Assembly: GCA_024666565.1 (NCBI GenBank)
Contig: CP088295.1
Span: 1,302,001 to 1,366,000, forward strand
Length of the DNA: 64,000 nt
From: Svornostia abyssi
Lineage (GTDB): Bacteria; Actinomycetota; Thermoleophilia; Solirubrobacterales; Solirubrobacteraceae
Reading direction: 5' to 3'
Part shown: piece by piece, positions 63,215 through 64,000 of the stretch
How the letters are laid out: every line of letters starts with the position of its first letter
How positions within the stretch are numbered: position 1 is the first letter of the stretch
Position numbers and translations under genes: made by a program
The notes under the pieces: model-generated
What the model was told of the DNA's origin: nothing
What the model saw: the letters and a program-made list of their open reading frames with translations, nothing else
Databases searched by the model: none

Positions 63215-64000
63215 TGGCCGACGTGGTCGTCACCGGGATCGGCGCCGTCACGCCGCTGGGCGTGGGCGCCGAGACGCTGCTGCGCGAATGGGTCGCCGGC
63301 AACGACGGGATCCGCGGCGGCGAAGCGCCGTGCGCGGACTTCGACCCGCGCACGGTGATGACCGCGAAGGAGGCCCGCCGGGCCGACCGCTTCACCCAGC
63401 TCGCCGTCGGCGCGGCGGAGGAGGCGATCGCGCAGGCGCGCCTCGAGGACCTCGACGGCACGCGGGTCGGGTGCATCGTCGGCACGGGCATCGGCGGGAT
63501 CGAGACCCTCGAGAACGCCCACACGACCCTCGGCGCGCAGGGGCCCGACCGCGTTCCGCCGCTGTCGATCCCGCTCATGATGAGCAACGCCGCGCCCGCC
63601 GCGATCGCGATGCGTCACGACGTGCGCGGTCCCGTGTTCGGCGTGGTCAGCGCGTGCGCCGCCGGCGCCCACGCGATCGGCGCCGCGGCGCGCACGATCC
63701 GCTGCGGCGACGCCGACGTGGTGATCACCGGTGGGGCCGAGGCCTCGCTGACCCCGCTCGCCCGCGCTGCGTTCGCCGCGCTCGACGCGACCTCGCCGAC
63801 CGGCGAATCGCGCCCGTTCGACGCGCGGCGCAACGGCTTCGTCATGGGCGAAGGCGCAGGCGTCCTCGTGCTGGAGGACCGTGCGCACGCCGAGGCCCGC
63901 GGGGCGCAGATCCTCGGCGTGGTCAGCGGCTACGGCGCGACCGCCGACGCGTACCACCTCACGTCGCCGCGGGCCGACGGCTCCGGCGCCGCGCAGGCGA
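63214..64000 (+). CDS. fabF: 3-oxoacyl-ACP synthase II FabF, 3'-truncated by window end
   Basis: The first 262 residues of a KAS II condensing enzyme. VVVTGIGAVTPLGVGAETLL is the characteristic start, and VVSACAAGAHAIGAAARTI holds the active-site Cys. DATSPTGESRPFDARRNGFV with MGEGAGVLVLEDRAHAEARG follows. The catalytic His residues lie beyond the window. ATG 63214 shares its A with the acpP stop. It elongates acyl-ACP and completes the fabD-fabH-acpP-fabF cluster typical of actinobacteria. Confidence 0.95.
   Translation, partial: MADVVVTGIGAVTPLGVGAETLLREWVAGNDGIRGGEAPCADFDPRTVMTAKEARRADRFTQLAVGAAEEAIAQARLEDLDGTRVGCIVGTGIGGIETLENAHTTLGAQGPDRVPPLSIPLMMSNAAPAAIAMRHDVRGPVFGVVSACAAGAHAIGAAARTIRCGDADVVITGGAEASLTPLARAAFAALDATSPTGESRPFDARRNGFVMGEGAGVLVLEDRAHAEARGAQILGVVSGYGATADAYHLTSPRADGSGAAQA

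Noticed and set aside
1..64000. CRISPR arrays or rRNA genes
   Set aside because: No regularly spaced short repeats and no rRNA-like sequence were seen on reading through the window.

Overview
The window looks like a high-GC actinobacterial chromosome, probably class Thermoleophilia (Solirubrobacterales-like). This rests on GC-rich codon use, many GTG starts, ATGA/GTGA stop-start overlaps, an abundance of cytochrome P450s and TetR regulators, and a fabD-fabH-acpP-fabF cluster. The genus call is an impression, not a measurement.

Left part (1 to about 46.27 kb): an accessory, catabolic and oxidative region. (a) 1-7.5 kb is a run of a P450 (cut by the window edge), a transglutaminase-like protein, an acyl-CoA ligase, two short-chain dehydrogenases (SDRs), an SCP-x type thiolase and an acyl-CoA dehydrogenase, i.e. 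oxygenation, CoA activation and beta-oxidation. (b) 7.5-14.4 kb is a CYP153-type alkane hydroxylase module: GMC alcohol oxidase, 2Fe-2S ferredoxin, TetR, second ferredoxin, CYP153 and ferredoxin reductase. The two ferredoxin genes share a 319-bp stretch that reads as identical and flank the TetR gene and an IS110-like relic. (c) 14.7-18.4 kb holds an acyl-CoA dehydrogenase, an enoyl-CoA hydratase and a multiply broken AtuA-family gene. (d) 18.4-23.7 kb holds a chemoreceptor, a TetR, an AurF-like diiron oxygenase and an FprB-like ferredoxin/ferredoxin-NADP reductase fusion. (e) 23.7-30.7 kb has a leftward operon (AarF/ABC1 kinase, Baeyer-Villiger monooxygenase, SDR, alpha/beta hydrolase), a divergent TetR and a P450, with three matching operator-like palindromes. 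(f) 30.8-41.3 kb holds a thioesterase, rubredoxin, diguanylate cyclase, another P450, TetR, a 1030-residue secreted repeat protein, an MFS exporter and a broken secreted protein. (g) 41.3-46.3 kb is a decayed mobile/defence segment: IS3 relic, TIR pseudogene, restriction-like nuclease pseudogene, tyrosine integrase, arm-type repeats, and the 3' fragment of a tRNA-Asp gene.

Right part (46.3-64 kb): core-like chromosome. It carries hemW, two secreted proteins, a UDP-GlcNAc 2-epimerase with a membrane glycosyltransferase, a secreted HET-C-like/PLAT/CARDB protein, an amidase with a divergent TetR, a pentapeptide-repeat protein, an atypical SDR, a histidine kinase/response regulator pair, and the fatty-acid synthesis genes fabD, fabH, acpP and fabF (cut by the window end).

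The tRNA-Asp fragment beside the integrase implies that everything to its left may belong to an integrated element whose other end lies outside the window. Five otherwise intact genes (aarF, a secreted protein, hemW, a glycosyltransferase, an amidase) are each broken by one extra base in a G or C run. That pattern looks more like consensus error than biology and should temper the pseudogene calls. All identifications come from reading translated sequence by eye; no database search was run.
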